Positions 10,347 to 19,703 of a stretch of 64,000 nt of DNA are shown piece by piece (the stretch's first letter is position 1; every line of letters starts with the position of its first letter). Both the position numbers and the translations under genes were made by a program. Source of the stretch: Capniomyces stellatus (taxonomy: Eukaryota > Kickxellomycota > Harpellomycetes > Harpellales > Legeriomycetaceae); NCBI GenBank assembly GCA_001661515.1, contig LUVW01000007.1, forward strand, positions 144,478-208,477, given 5' to 3'. A model generated the notes under the pieces. That model did no database searches, was not told where the DNA came from, and saw nothing but the letters and a program-made list of their open reading frames with translations.

Positions 10347-10537
10347 GCCAAAGCCAAAACCAAAACCAAAGCCAAAGCCAAAGCCATTCAATAAAAAAAG
10401 TCAAAGTCAAAGGCAAGGACAAGGACAAGGAACATGACAATTATTATTAAAAGGCATTTGCACAGTAAATTGGCTTTCGAATGTACATATACAATAGCTT
10501 ACATTGATTCGACAACGCTCTCCACTTGCAATTCCAT
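9690..10537 (-). CDS. LAMTOR5-like Ragulator subunit (HBXIP/roadblock fold)
   Basis: In animals LAMTOR5 is part of the Ragulator complex, which anchors Rag GTPases at the lysosome or vacuole and signals amino acids to TORC1. Four small exons on the minus strand are inferred: 10537-10503, 10246-10182, 10033-9907 and 9753-9690. Each junction is GT-AG and each keeps phase, giving 96 residues (human LAMTOR5 has 91). The product starts MELQVESVVES and continues with DPDVVGILVVDDTGL, which corresponds to NPSIVGVLCTDSQGL of the human protein. Then come ATGLVLSV, SPTVVIESNNL (human PVVCLESDNG) and KILIRRH (human IMIQKH). The length between these blocks matches the family without gaps. Introns are 256, 148 and 153 bp, and the first contains microsatellites. 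The first exon encodes only about 12 residues, so ORF-based gene finders would miss it. Confidence 0.82.
10315..10386. repeat. Microsatellites in LAMTOR5-like intron 1: (AAT)n and AAGCCA/AAACCA hexamers
   Basis: An AAT trinucleotide run occupies about 10315-10342. It is followed by seven hexamers of the form AAGCCA or AAACCA (10345-10386) and then by related AAGTCA/AGGACA hexamers. All lie in the first intron of the LAMTOR5-like gene and look like ordinary simple-sequence expansion. Confidence 0.85.
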
Positions 10538-11694
10538 TCTGAGAGTAGACCTTTTAAAAATAATAATATACTGCAATAGCCATAGTAAAAAAGTCAAACA
10601 CTTCTTACTTACAAAAAAACTTTTTAATATCGATTAATTACAAGGTGGAGAATTTACGGTTTTAATTGTGGAATTTGGTTACTAATTTTTAAAACACCAA
10701 GCTTAGGCAGGTGCTATTGTTTTGCCTTCAAGCTCAAATCTTCAAAAAAAACCCCAATGGTTTACAAGGGATTAAACCAAATCATACCAAATCAAACCAA
10801 CTCTTCCCAACCTTTGAACTGTTTAAAATGTGTCAAAGATGTCGAGGGTTGGTGCGACTTCTATTACTACCTGCTGATTGTTATTTACCTTGGATTGGGC
10901 AAGTTAATCACAATTCGAATACACGTCTAGCCAAAAATTATGTTGACCACAAAACAGCGTCCCTATCCATTGATGTTGTGGGTTTTTTTACTCTGACTAG
11001 TGGCAGAATTTGCTTTATTTACCTGAACATCTTGCACAAACCTAAATTCCAACTTGATTGTAACATTTGCTCTGTACTTTTGTTTACCTAAACTGTGCCT
11101 TGTTTGTAAATTGTTTTAGTAGGTGGAATTGAATTCGATTTGGCAAAATAACCTCCTGATCAGTACCTTTATAAATCACCAATGGTCGTGGAAGGAAAAG
11201 TCTTTAGTTTTGCTGAATCAAAATGGCCAATAAATCGATAGAGTCCGCTGATAATTTCCAGCAGTTTGACTGGTGACATTGGCATCAGATGACTAGACGA
11301 ACACTTTTGCTTTGTGCTTTCTAATGGCTGAAACAATTGTATCGTTTTCAGCTAACTTGATTCCCATACCTTTCTCAAGCAATCCATTTGTTTAAAATAA
11401 AGCAAAAACTACAAAACTTTCTTGCAAACAGGGATGTTAAAAAATAGAAGGGAAAGTCGAGTTGGACTTGATTTGCACCCTTAATTATGACCCTAACTCG
11501 TATTTAAACAAAAAGCTTTGCCCCAGCACCACAATAGTTATTTATTTTTCAAAAAAAATTAAACAAATAAAACAAAATAAACAAGTAATTTCATCAAGTA
11601 CTAAACCAAGTTTGTTCTTACTTTTACTATATATTTTCAAAAACTAAAACCTCAGGGTGACACAGCTTTAGCTTAAAGAAAACAAAACACAATC
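10538..11694. other. Intergenic region between LAMTOR5-like and USP genes
   Basis: Upstream region of two divergently oriented genes. It contains short open frames on both strands, for example 10757-10930 on the plus strand with a hydrophobic segment. None has recognisable homology, and their overlap on both strands argues against coding. Confidence 0.4.
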
Positions 11695-12378
11695 ATGCCA
11701 AACAATCAAAACACCGAGAACCCAGCCGTTTCAAATCAAAACAGCGAGGCGATTGTCTCAAGTATGTTTGCAAACAATGTAGCCCAAGACGACATGAAAT
11801 TAACTTTCCAGTCCCAAATCGTAGACAACGCTGCCACAGAGGATGGTGCCAATAGGAAGAGTGTTGATGCCTCGGTAAGCTCAAGCACAGCGGCGAAAAT
11901 CTCGCTTAAAACACACGTTCGTGGAACACATTATAATCGATTGGTAATGATTTCAATTTGCGATTCAAGTATAACCGATAACATTGTGAACTGGAGCTTT
12001 GAAAACATCATCAAAAAGGACACGGACATGGTTGTCTTTGTTAACTCGGTCACTCTACACAAAACACCAGCAATAAAGGTGTTTGCTGACTATACCGTCA
12101 GCCACAAGCTACAGGATGAGAACGCAATGCTGCAGAGCAATGCTATGCTAAAAAAGTATGGTGGAAAATACAGAGTCGAAGGTTACATGATAAAGGCAAT
12201 AACCATCACAGGCGAGACTGGTCCAGAGATAGTTAAAAAGGCCCACGAGATAGGTGCAGACCACCTGATTTTAGGTAGCAAAAAGCAGCCATTAAACAAG
12301 CGTCAACACTCAAACTCAGTGTGCGAGTACGTCTCTAAACACGCCGAGTGTTCTACAACGATAATCAAATGTGACTAA
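11695..12378 (+). CDS. Universal stress protein (UspA)-domain protein, degenerate ATP site
   Basis: A single-exon gene for 227 residues. A low-complexity N-terminus (about 1-75) precedes a UspA-type Rossmann-like domain: strand YNRLVMISI, helix NIVNWSFENII, strand TDMVVFVNSV. Near the end comes GETGPEIVKKAHEIGADHLI, which is typical of the family. The usual ATP-binding end motif G-X2-G-X9-G-S/T is not kept: the segment reads GSKKQPLNKRQHSNSVCEY, so the protein may not bind ATP. The neighbouring convergent gene encodes a paralogue in which that motif is intact. Usp domain proteins are linked to stress responses, but the role in fungi is poorly defined. Confidence 0.85.
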   Translation: MPNNQNTENPAVSNQNSEAIVSSMFANNVAQDDMKLTFQSQIVDNAATEDGANRKSVDASVSSSTAAKISLKTHVRGTHYNRLVMISICDSSITDNIVNWSFENIIKKDTDMVVFVNSVTLHKTPAIKVFADYTVSHKLQDENAMLQSNAMLKKYGGKYRVEGYMIKAITITGETGPEIVKKAHEIGADHLILGSKKQPLNKRQHSNSVCEYVSKHAECSTTIIKCD

Positions 12379-12971
12379 GTGTGTGTATAGATTTGACCAT
12401 TGTTTATTCTTTTTATATATTTAACAGATATATTCTTTCTTTATTATTTACGTGATTTATTGGCGATAGAATCAATAAAACGAAACATACAATACCAAAC
12501 TATATTCCTCCTTTTTTTTACATAACATAACGCCTTTACTGCCAGTACAATAAAATAACCAACTTTCAACTGTTGTCTCTCCCTTACACTTGATTAATGT
12601 TGGATATCCACGTTGCTTGCTCGGTAATCCTGTGTGTATTCAAGAGTCACCAGCAACTCATTGGTTAAATGTGGATGCCTTATAGTGCCTAACTCATGCC
12701 CATAACTGGCATAAATAACACTAGTATGTTTATTTGTATTGAAACAGACAATTTTAGCATTCAAATGTCTAACTCAGCACTTTGTTTTGGGTATAAAAAG
12801 CCCAACTTGCTGGTGAAGGGTGAAAACCAAACCACAAAGTAAAATTCAAACCACATAGTAAAAAATCAGACTAAAAGTTAAATGCTAAAAGCAAAGGTTG
12901 AGAGTTAAGAAAATCGAAGGTTGTTAATTCGCATCTGGTACAATATTATACAGCAACTATACAGTTATTAG
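12379..12971. other. Spacer between convergent USP genes
   Basis: AT-rich 3' flanking sequence of both stress-protein genes. A short inverted repeat, TTGGG-TATAAAAAG-CCCAA, lies near 12788-12806. It could be a TATA-like coincidence or a small hairpin. No gene is supported. Confidence 0.4.
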
Positions 12972-13607
12972 CTACTGTTGTGGTTTTACAACAGTAACCG
13001 AGCATTTGCAGTTCTTGCAGCAGTATTCGCTCACACTTCCCAAAAACACACGCTTGAACCCCGAGAGATCGCGAGTTCCAATAATCAAGTGGTCAGCCTC
13101 GATTTCGTTACACTTGCTTACTAGCTCTGGTCCAGGCTCTCCTGTCATTGATATGGCTTTAACCATGTATCCATCATCCTTGATCTTGTTTCCGTGTTTC
13201 TTCAGCAGCTGATGACTGGCCTTTCTAAGCTTTTCATCAGCCTCCTCGTCGCGAGACACAAACTCTGACAAGCCCACAAACCCAACAGGGTTGTAGCTCT
13301 GTCGTACATGGACGAGCACCAAAAGATCAGACTCTTTTCTTATAAAGTTTTTTAATCCCCACTTCAACACATACTCTGTGTCTGGAGACTCGCCGATGGC
13401 AATTAATATGACCCTAGATATGTTTGCGGCACTATCAGTCTCACCCACTGTCTGGACGTCTGACTTGATAGACTTGACCTCGTCTGACTTGGCATTAAAC
13501 GTGTCTGACGTAACCACTGTTGTTCCTGCTCTAGCCATTTTCACCTTCATGTCTGGGTTTGCCTCGACACCCTCAGCCACCTCATTAGTATTGTTTCCAT
13601 CCATCAT
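12972..13607 (-). CDS. Universal stress protein (UspA)-domain protein
   Basis: A single-exon gene for 211 residues. After a polar N-terminal stretch (about 1-65), the UspA fold begins with SRVILIAIGESPDTEYVL and LLVLVHVRQS. It then passes through GEPGPELVSKCNEIEADHLI and ends with GTRDLSGFKRVFLGSVSEY and SVTVVK. The final block is the intact nucleotide-binding signature of ATP-binding Usp proteins. Two ATG codons in a row open the frame; the first (13605-13607) is taken. The gene converges on another Usp gene, and shared phrases (DGYMVKAISMTGE here, EGYMIKAITITGE there) indicate an inverted duplication. Confidence 0.9.
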   Translation of the reverse strand: MMDGNNTNEVAEGVEANPDMKVKMARAGTTVVTSDTFNAKSDEVKSIKSDVQTVGETDSAANISRVILIAIGESPDTEYVLKWGLKNFIRKESDLLVLVHVRQSYNPVGFVGLSEFVSRDEEADEKLRKASHQLLKKHGNKIKDDGYMVKAISMTGEPGPELVSKCNEIEADHLIIGTRDLSGFKRVFLGSVSEYCCKNCKCSVTVVKPQQ

Positions 13608-15889
13608 GTTGTTTATAGTATTCTTGTGTATTTGCGTTTCTTATTATCTAAACCGACTCTGGTGGTAATATAAAGTAAGTTATAGTTTTGAATAATTCAG
13701 TTGAAGCGAAGGTTGTTCGGCACGGACTCTATTTATACCTGTTTTATTTATTTCATCTGGTGTATGTTGCAAATTATTATAATAGTTATTAATTAAACAG
13801 GTTAAATAAATACAAAGAAACGATTGTATTTCTATTGAAATGTCGCACCAAATACGATGGAAAAAAAAACAGCAAGAATTTGGGAGTGCTTTCGCTGACT
13901 TTCTATTTTTTCTACGCTTTTCCAAAACCACAAGCACGATTTATTGGACAGAGTGAAATATTGTTGTGTTTGATTATTAAAGATTACATTTTCAACAAAC
14001 TACAAACCCAGACTTGTGATTCACGCTAAGTTTTGTTCGTTTACCACGCTTTTCGTATTTAATGAGATCTATAACAACATTACGAATTAGACTCGTTTTA
14101 TTGATTAATTTTGATAGTGCGCTTTAATCAGCCGATATTGGAACTGTTGTCTAAACTTCCCCATGAATGTTTGGCCGTTTTTGTCAGCCAAACTGTTTGC
14201 TTTGCCTAGATAGCCAAGCTTGCATTAAATGGGCACCTGAGTTTTTAAGCTGTAAAATATTTGAAATTTGCATTTACACATAATCAAAGTGAAATAAGCC
14301 TCGAAGTTGATTCACTGGACCAACTAATCTCTTGATAAATCAGCCTATTTTCCTCATTTGAGATCTTATTTGGTAAAAAAAAAAAAAAAAAAGGAAGGCT
14401 TAACAAAGAAAAGCCAACATTGCTAATAGATCGACTAGATAATGTAGTTGAAAAGGTTTAGCGATCTAGCAAACCATGTTAGCTGATTAGCAGAGCTAGT
14501 GTCAAATGCATAATTCCACAACACATATTAAGTAATTGACGAGGTGTCTAAAACAAATTGTCTCTGTCCCAAGTGAAATACATTAGAAACGTACATAGTG
14601 GGTTGGCATGAATGGATTATAAATCAGAAAAAGCAGCTAGCAAAACAGAGGGTATCATTACCTCTAATTTCCAAAAAAACCAAAATCAAAATCAAAACCA
14701 AAATCAAAATCAAAATCAAAATCAAAATCAAAATCAAAATAAATACCAGCAATTTTACCCAAATGAAACCAAAAACAACAAGTCAAACACGAAACAGCAA
14801 ACCCGACCAAAAACAAACGAGTTTCAAAATCGATAGACTGATTAATTGCTCGATTTTGGGCAAACCCGTGAGTGACATAACTTTAAAAAGAATCAATATA
14901 TTTGGTTTCAATTAGCTGTACAAATGGAAATTAAAAAACAAAAGCAATTAATATTCAAATTGAAAGTGAAAAAAAGAAAATCAGGCGATGTGCTTTTGTT
15001 ATTCGATTCCTCGACACTGCAATAAAGCACAAACCAAGACCAAAATGTGGTGCGCAAAAACCAAACAATAGCCTTTTTTTTCCAATGCTTTAAAATCCCA
15101 AGTATTATTTATCTGCATTGTTCTTGTCTTATTTCAAATGCCGTCAATTAAAGTTCAGCCAAATTATGGGCTGACAATTATTTCACTAAATAGCGTTGTG
15201 CCAGACCTTATACGTTTATGGTTCGGATATAGCCCAGTCATCTATCTACTGGCCATCTCGTGCTTTAGGCTTTGTGAAAAAGTTTAAACAAACCTAAAGT
15301 TGCCCCTCCATCGATAGTGCCAAAGAAAAGCTTAAAATCGTCCAGTAAATATATTAGAGGTAAATAAAAGCAGATAAACAACCTCAAACCACCTTCAATC
15401 AAGAAAAAAAGAAAAAAAACATTATCAACACCAACATGGAGTGTACTCCTTTGAATATGCCAACGCTGCACGATACCAATGCAGCTTAAACAGCACCACA
15501 TTGAAATTATCAAAAAAATAAATAAAATATCATCCTCTTTCAATTATAAAAAAGTGACATGCTGGAAAGTGGAATTCCTTGATATTATAAAAAATGGGAG
15601 TGTTATTGCAAGGACAGACTATATTCGATTACAGGGTACTTGTTTAAACAGTTTTACTTTAGCCAGTTGCTTGGTAATTCTGGAAACCAAACGTACTAAA
15701 TTGTTACTAAACGCAGTGCTACTGTTCTACACCAAATTATATGCTGCAAGATGGCAATTAATAATTAAAATAAGCAAGTTGGTAAATGAGTAGAAAGAAG
15801 AATAATAGTAAAATAGAGGTAGTGAAGTAAAAAAAAGAGCAAAAGCCAGACTTGACTCAATTATAAACCAAAGTGAAATTCTATTGTTA
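13608..15889. other. Long AT-rich intergenic region with simple repeats
   Basis: About 2.3 kb with no convincing gene. It holds an A18 run (14375-14392), a CAAAAT hexamer array and several short open frames. One frame at 15138-15287 weakly resembles the start of a MAPEG membrane enzyme. A 104-codon frame at 15479-15793 has no recognisable features. Confidence 0.4.
14681..14740. repeat. Hexanucleotide array CAAAAT x10
   Basis: Ten consecutive hexamers, nine CAAAAT and one CAAAAC. The array creates long Gln-Asn or Lys-Ile open frames by chance and is treated as a microsatellite. Confidence 0.92.
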
Positions 15890-17517
15890 CTACTCTATTG
15901 CGTTTGACCAATTGATAACCGTTCCTTTTTTCACACCAATCCTATTGTAGATCGAACGAGCACGGGTATACTCATCGAGCACTATGCTTGCATCAGCTAG
16001 TCTAGCTTGGCATTCGTTACGTTTCTTGTCCAACTTAAGCTCTTCTGCTCTGAATTTCTCAACCTCTTCCTCAGCAGCACCCATGGTTTTCTTTCCAGCT
16101 TCAATCCACTCTATCGTTAGATCCCTGAACTCGTTACATACCTCTCGGCGCTTTTCAATAGCCAAAGCCTTTCCTTCCATGTCGCCCATTTTTGAGTTTT
16201 CTTCAGGCAATGGGAGTGTATATTTGTAAGCGTATGGATTCTCACCACCCTTTGTCTTTAAAAGCTGGTCAGCATTAATGAATTTTAACAAATCTTCGGG
16301 TTTTTTGCAGAATTGGATCTTGGAAGCAATTACTGGATCAATCAGCGGAGAGACCATTTTGAATACACCAGAGAACCACCATGGCCCGTTATAGATTATC
16401 GCTAAGGCTAGGGACTCTGGGTAATATGCCTCCAAGTATTTGAGAAGGGTTTTCAGAAAGTTCCAGTCCTAGATAGTCATTAGCCAAACAGGTGTTAAAA
16501 TTATGAATCAATATTGGATTATGTAAGCGAGATTGAAATGCAGCTGATTGGTCTGGTTTGTAAATATACTGTTGTTTACATAAAGCAGATTGATTTGTGC
16601 AGCTATGGGCGAGAATACACAGCTCGGGTTAACGTAGTCAGGAACTTACCATGTTGGCGTTGGAGTGGTTTGAAAGATCCATGATTAGACAGACTTTTTC
16701 ATTTGGGCTATGGATTAGCTGGCGCGCAGTTTCCATGATCCAGATCAAGTACTTTCTCAGCTGCGAAAAAGGCTGATCTTTTGCAAAGTGGTATTGGGAT
16801 GGGGACCAGCTATGGTTGACATAATGATGTTAATACTATTCATGATGTATCTGTGTTGCGTAGATTAAGTTTAAAATGCAAGAAATAACAGCACAATGCA
16901 TTAACGGCAATCAAAGTAAATTATACTTACATAATTGGGTGGTTAAGTTTGTCAACCCCGTGGATAAAAACTGTTCCTTTGTACATTAAAGACGCCTCGT
17001 TGGTAGTTTCGTTGTTAAAAATGATTTCTTCTACATTTTCCAAGAATCTGAACTTTAAAGCTGCAAGAATCATATCGTGTGCCTTGACTGGATCCCATTT
17101 ACGCGCTCGCAAGAATCTCAGGACCAAAGTGTCAGGTATGTCTTCTCTGAAGCACTCGTACATTATTGATTCTACAGTGTCATCCTTGCAGGTTGTTTGA
17201 AAGTCAACAGGAATAAGCTTCTCCTTTACTTTGTCTTGGATGGTCTCAGCAAAGAAACACCCATTATGCACTTCAATGTGTTTTCTTTTTTCCAAGCTTT
17301 CAATCTCTGCCTCATCTACATCAATCTTCACCAAGTTAATCATACCACCAGTAGCACCAATGGCGTCCTCAATTTTAACTGCCAGCTGTTTAAAAATCAA
17401 CTCATAAGTTTCTTGAAGCTTATGGCGCTCAAAGTCATTTAACTGTTCATAGCAACCCGAATTGTCTATTCTGCCCTTTTCAAACTGTTCGGTTATTTTT
17501 TCTATTTTTGATGCCAT
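15890..17517 (-). CDS. Sec14-like CRAL-TRIO lipid-transfer protein
   Basis: Sec14-type proteins exchange phosphatidylinositol or other lipids and support membrane traffic and lipid metabolism. Three exons are inferred: 17517-16931, 16809-16650 and 16468-15890, with GT-AG introns of 121 and 181 bp, giving 441 residues. The CRAL-TRIO N-terminal helix block DTLVLRFLRARKWDPVKAHD is in exon 1. The lipid-binding domain spans the rest: FIHGVDKLNHPI, then LIMDLSNHSNANMDWNFLK across the second junction, then YYPESLALAIIYNGPWWFSG and the KIQFCKKPEDLLKFI end block. A charged, probably coiled C-terminal extension of about 110 residues follows. An acidic N-terminus of about 120 residues precedes the domain. 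The exact paralogue (Sec14, Csr1 or Pdr16-like) is undecided. Confidence 0.92.
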
Positions 17518-19703
17518 CCTTGAATGATTGATTTAAATCGCTGGAAGAGGGAAGGTGGGAGGTGAAGAAAGCCTTTTGCTGAGATTTAAGAGAATAAAAT
17601 TTTTTTATACAAATGCCCGTTGCAAGATTTCAAAGAACCTATTTAACAAAACTGCTTTTTCTTTTCTTAAAACACGACCTTGCAACTTTTGGTTCAAAGC
17701 TGTTTTTTGCGTCTTAATATACGGAAAGAAAGTAAGAAGAAAAAAAAAGCAGCACTTTTATTTATTATGCTTTTACAGCTTCTTGGGATTATTCTTTGAA
17801 TCAGATTTTCCATCTATTATTTTATTAATAATTTCTGCTAGACAAATCAAATAAACCTAAAAAAAAAAATCCAAGTACAAACTGTTTTTGTAGTCACTGG
17901 GATTTTAATATGTCACAACTCGCCTTGATTTTGACTTTTCTGAACCAACGCTGACTTTGATTTGCTAGCCTAACAATTTGCCGTTTATTAAACTGCAACG
18001 CACAGCTTTTGTTGGCCAAACCTTAACAAACCGTTTGAAAATTTGTGTTGATCCATGATATCTATCCAATAAAAACATATTTGGTTTTAGTTTGAATACC
18101 CAATCACGCAGCTATTACTTAGTAAGAGGTCTGTGAGTTTGTAAACCAAATTTCTATCATTAGGTAATCCTTGGCATGTGGGGTTAGGTGTGTTTGAACA
18201 AAGTTTTTGGACGCGGAATCTGTTCTTCCGTTACCAAGCCAGGCAGGATTAGACATGTTGGGTTAGACGTGCTGGATTAGACGTGTTGAGTTAGACATGT
18301 ACTCTATGTGCTTTAGCTAAATGTCGAGCCATTTACACATTTTTGCAAAACTGGCTAGTGAAGGTATGGTTGCAAGCAATATCAAGTTACTACAAGTGCC
18401 CGTTTGGGAAGCCGGTTTCTGACAGCTGATGTCAAGAACAATTAGAGCTTTAATTATGGATGGGTTAACCACCATTTTTGGCCATTCATTATGCATCAGC
18501 AACTTAAAAAATAAAGTATTGAGAAAGCCTGAAAAAAAAAATCAATCATGCAGGCTAAAATGGAGTAAGGTGTGTGAGTCCAGATGTCAAAAGTATAAAT
18601 AGTATTATATACACTTGCATACCGATACAAAGGCAAATGTTTCCTATTTTTAGCTTCCATCGTCAGCATAAATCATTGCATTTTTTCCTAAAAATATGTT
18701 GGCACTTTTTTTTTTCATAACTATGCTTTTAGTATATGCTATTTGCTTTGTTTAGCTGTGCTGTGCTATGTGAGCAAAATTTGGTGTATATCAGTTGGTG
18801 TCTGGGTAAGGCGTTGGATAAAAAGGTACTCGAGTGAGTGAATGGTTCAAGTTAAGTGTGACCCAGAAAAATCTTGTGATTTGTTGGAATTGAAACATTT
18901 TTGCTGAACGAGAATAGAGCTTTGCTGCTTTTAATATTAAAATCTATTAAATTATGTATTAAACGAATAGTCTATTAATACCAATGTCAGAAGCGATTTA
19001 ATTTCACCTGAAATTTCATGTTGACGATAACTAAATAAAAAAAACTGAGAACTGAAAACTGAAAATAAGCGAAAAGAAAGATTGCCTTAGTCAATCAACA
19101 TGAAATACAACAGGCAACGGGTAGTTTGTACTTTCAACTTCTAGTTTCATAACGAAATATATATGCAAATATATATTTAATTAAAAACAATTGATAAAAT
19201 AAAAAAAGCCAAAAAAAAAAACAACGTTGAATAATCGCTTGACAGGTCACATATTGCTGTTAAACGAGTTGCTGAGTTGATAATTGAGACTAAATAATTC
19301 AAGCTTGATTTGTTTATTTTGCAACAGATTACGACCTTTTTTTTTCTCTTTCCAATCTTCCTAAGAGAACAATATACCAGACTATTTCTCACAGGCTAGT
19401 GTTTGACGATTCTTGTTTATAGTAGGTGTGCCACCTGTGCTTGTTAACTTTAAATAATTCTTGATTGTTTCATTTTTTTTGATTTTAGAAATTGAATTTT
19501 CGAGAATAGTGGGAGGTGTTGCATAGATGGTTGCGCCCTCGGAAACAAGCTATTTGGAAACCAGCAAAGCAACTAACAGAAATTAATTTAAATAGGTTCA
19601 AGCACACTTGTGAATAGCAAAAACATTGGAAAAGTTAAAGGATCGACACGAGAAAGAAATTTTTGGTTAAAAGAATAGTACAGGCTAGAACAAAGATTAA
19701 AAG
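17518..19703. other. Long AT-rich intergenic region upstream of two divergent genes
   Basis: About 2.2 kb between the Sec14-like gene and SEY1. Apart from one short tandem repeat and A/T runs, nothing was recognised. Open frames are short and on overlapping strands. Confidence 0.45.
18247..18302. repeat. Imperfect 14-bp tandem repeat x4
   Basis: Four consecutive 14-base units share the core TTAGAC(A/G)TG, for example GATTAGACATGTTG. Units differ at two to four positions. No coding or regulatory meaning is evident. Confidence 0.8.

Noticed and set aside
10141..10440. 99-codon minus-strand frame rich in Leu and Ser
   Set aside because: It is a read-through of the second LAMTOR5-like exon into flanking introns. 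The Leu/Trp/Phe-rich part is translated microsatellite.
10757..10930. 57-codon plus-strand frame with CLKCVKDVEGWCDFYYYL
   Set aside because: Attractive by eye, but frames of similar quality occur on the other strand here. No splice partners or family were found.
11160..11380. Short frames on both strands upstream of the USP gene
   Set aside because: Both strands give protein-like strings over the same bases, which shows that visual plausibility is unreliable in this spacer.
14598..14915. Plus-strand frames with Gln-Asn or Lys-Ile repeats
   Set aside because: They exist only because the CAAAAT hexamer array lacks stop codons in those frames.
15479..15793. 104-codon plus-strand frame before the Sec14-like gene end
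   Set aside because: No domain, signal or homology was recognised, and the composition matches AT-rich spacer. RNA-seq could revive it.
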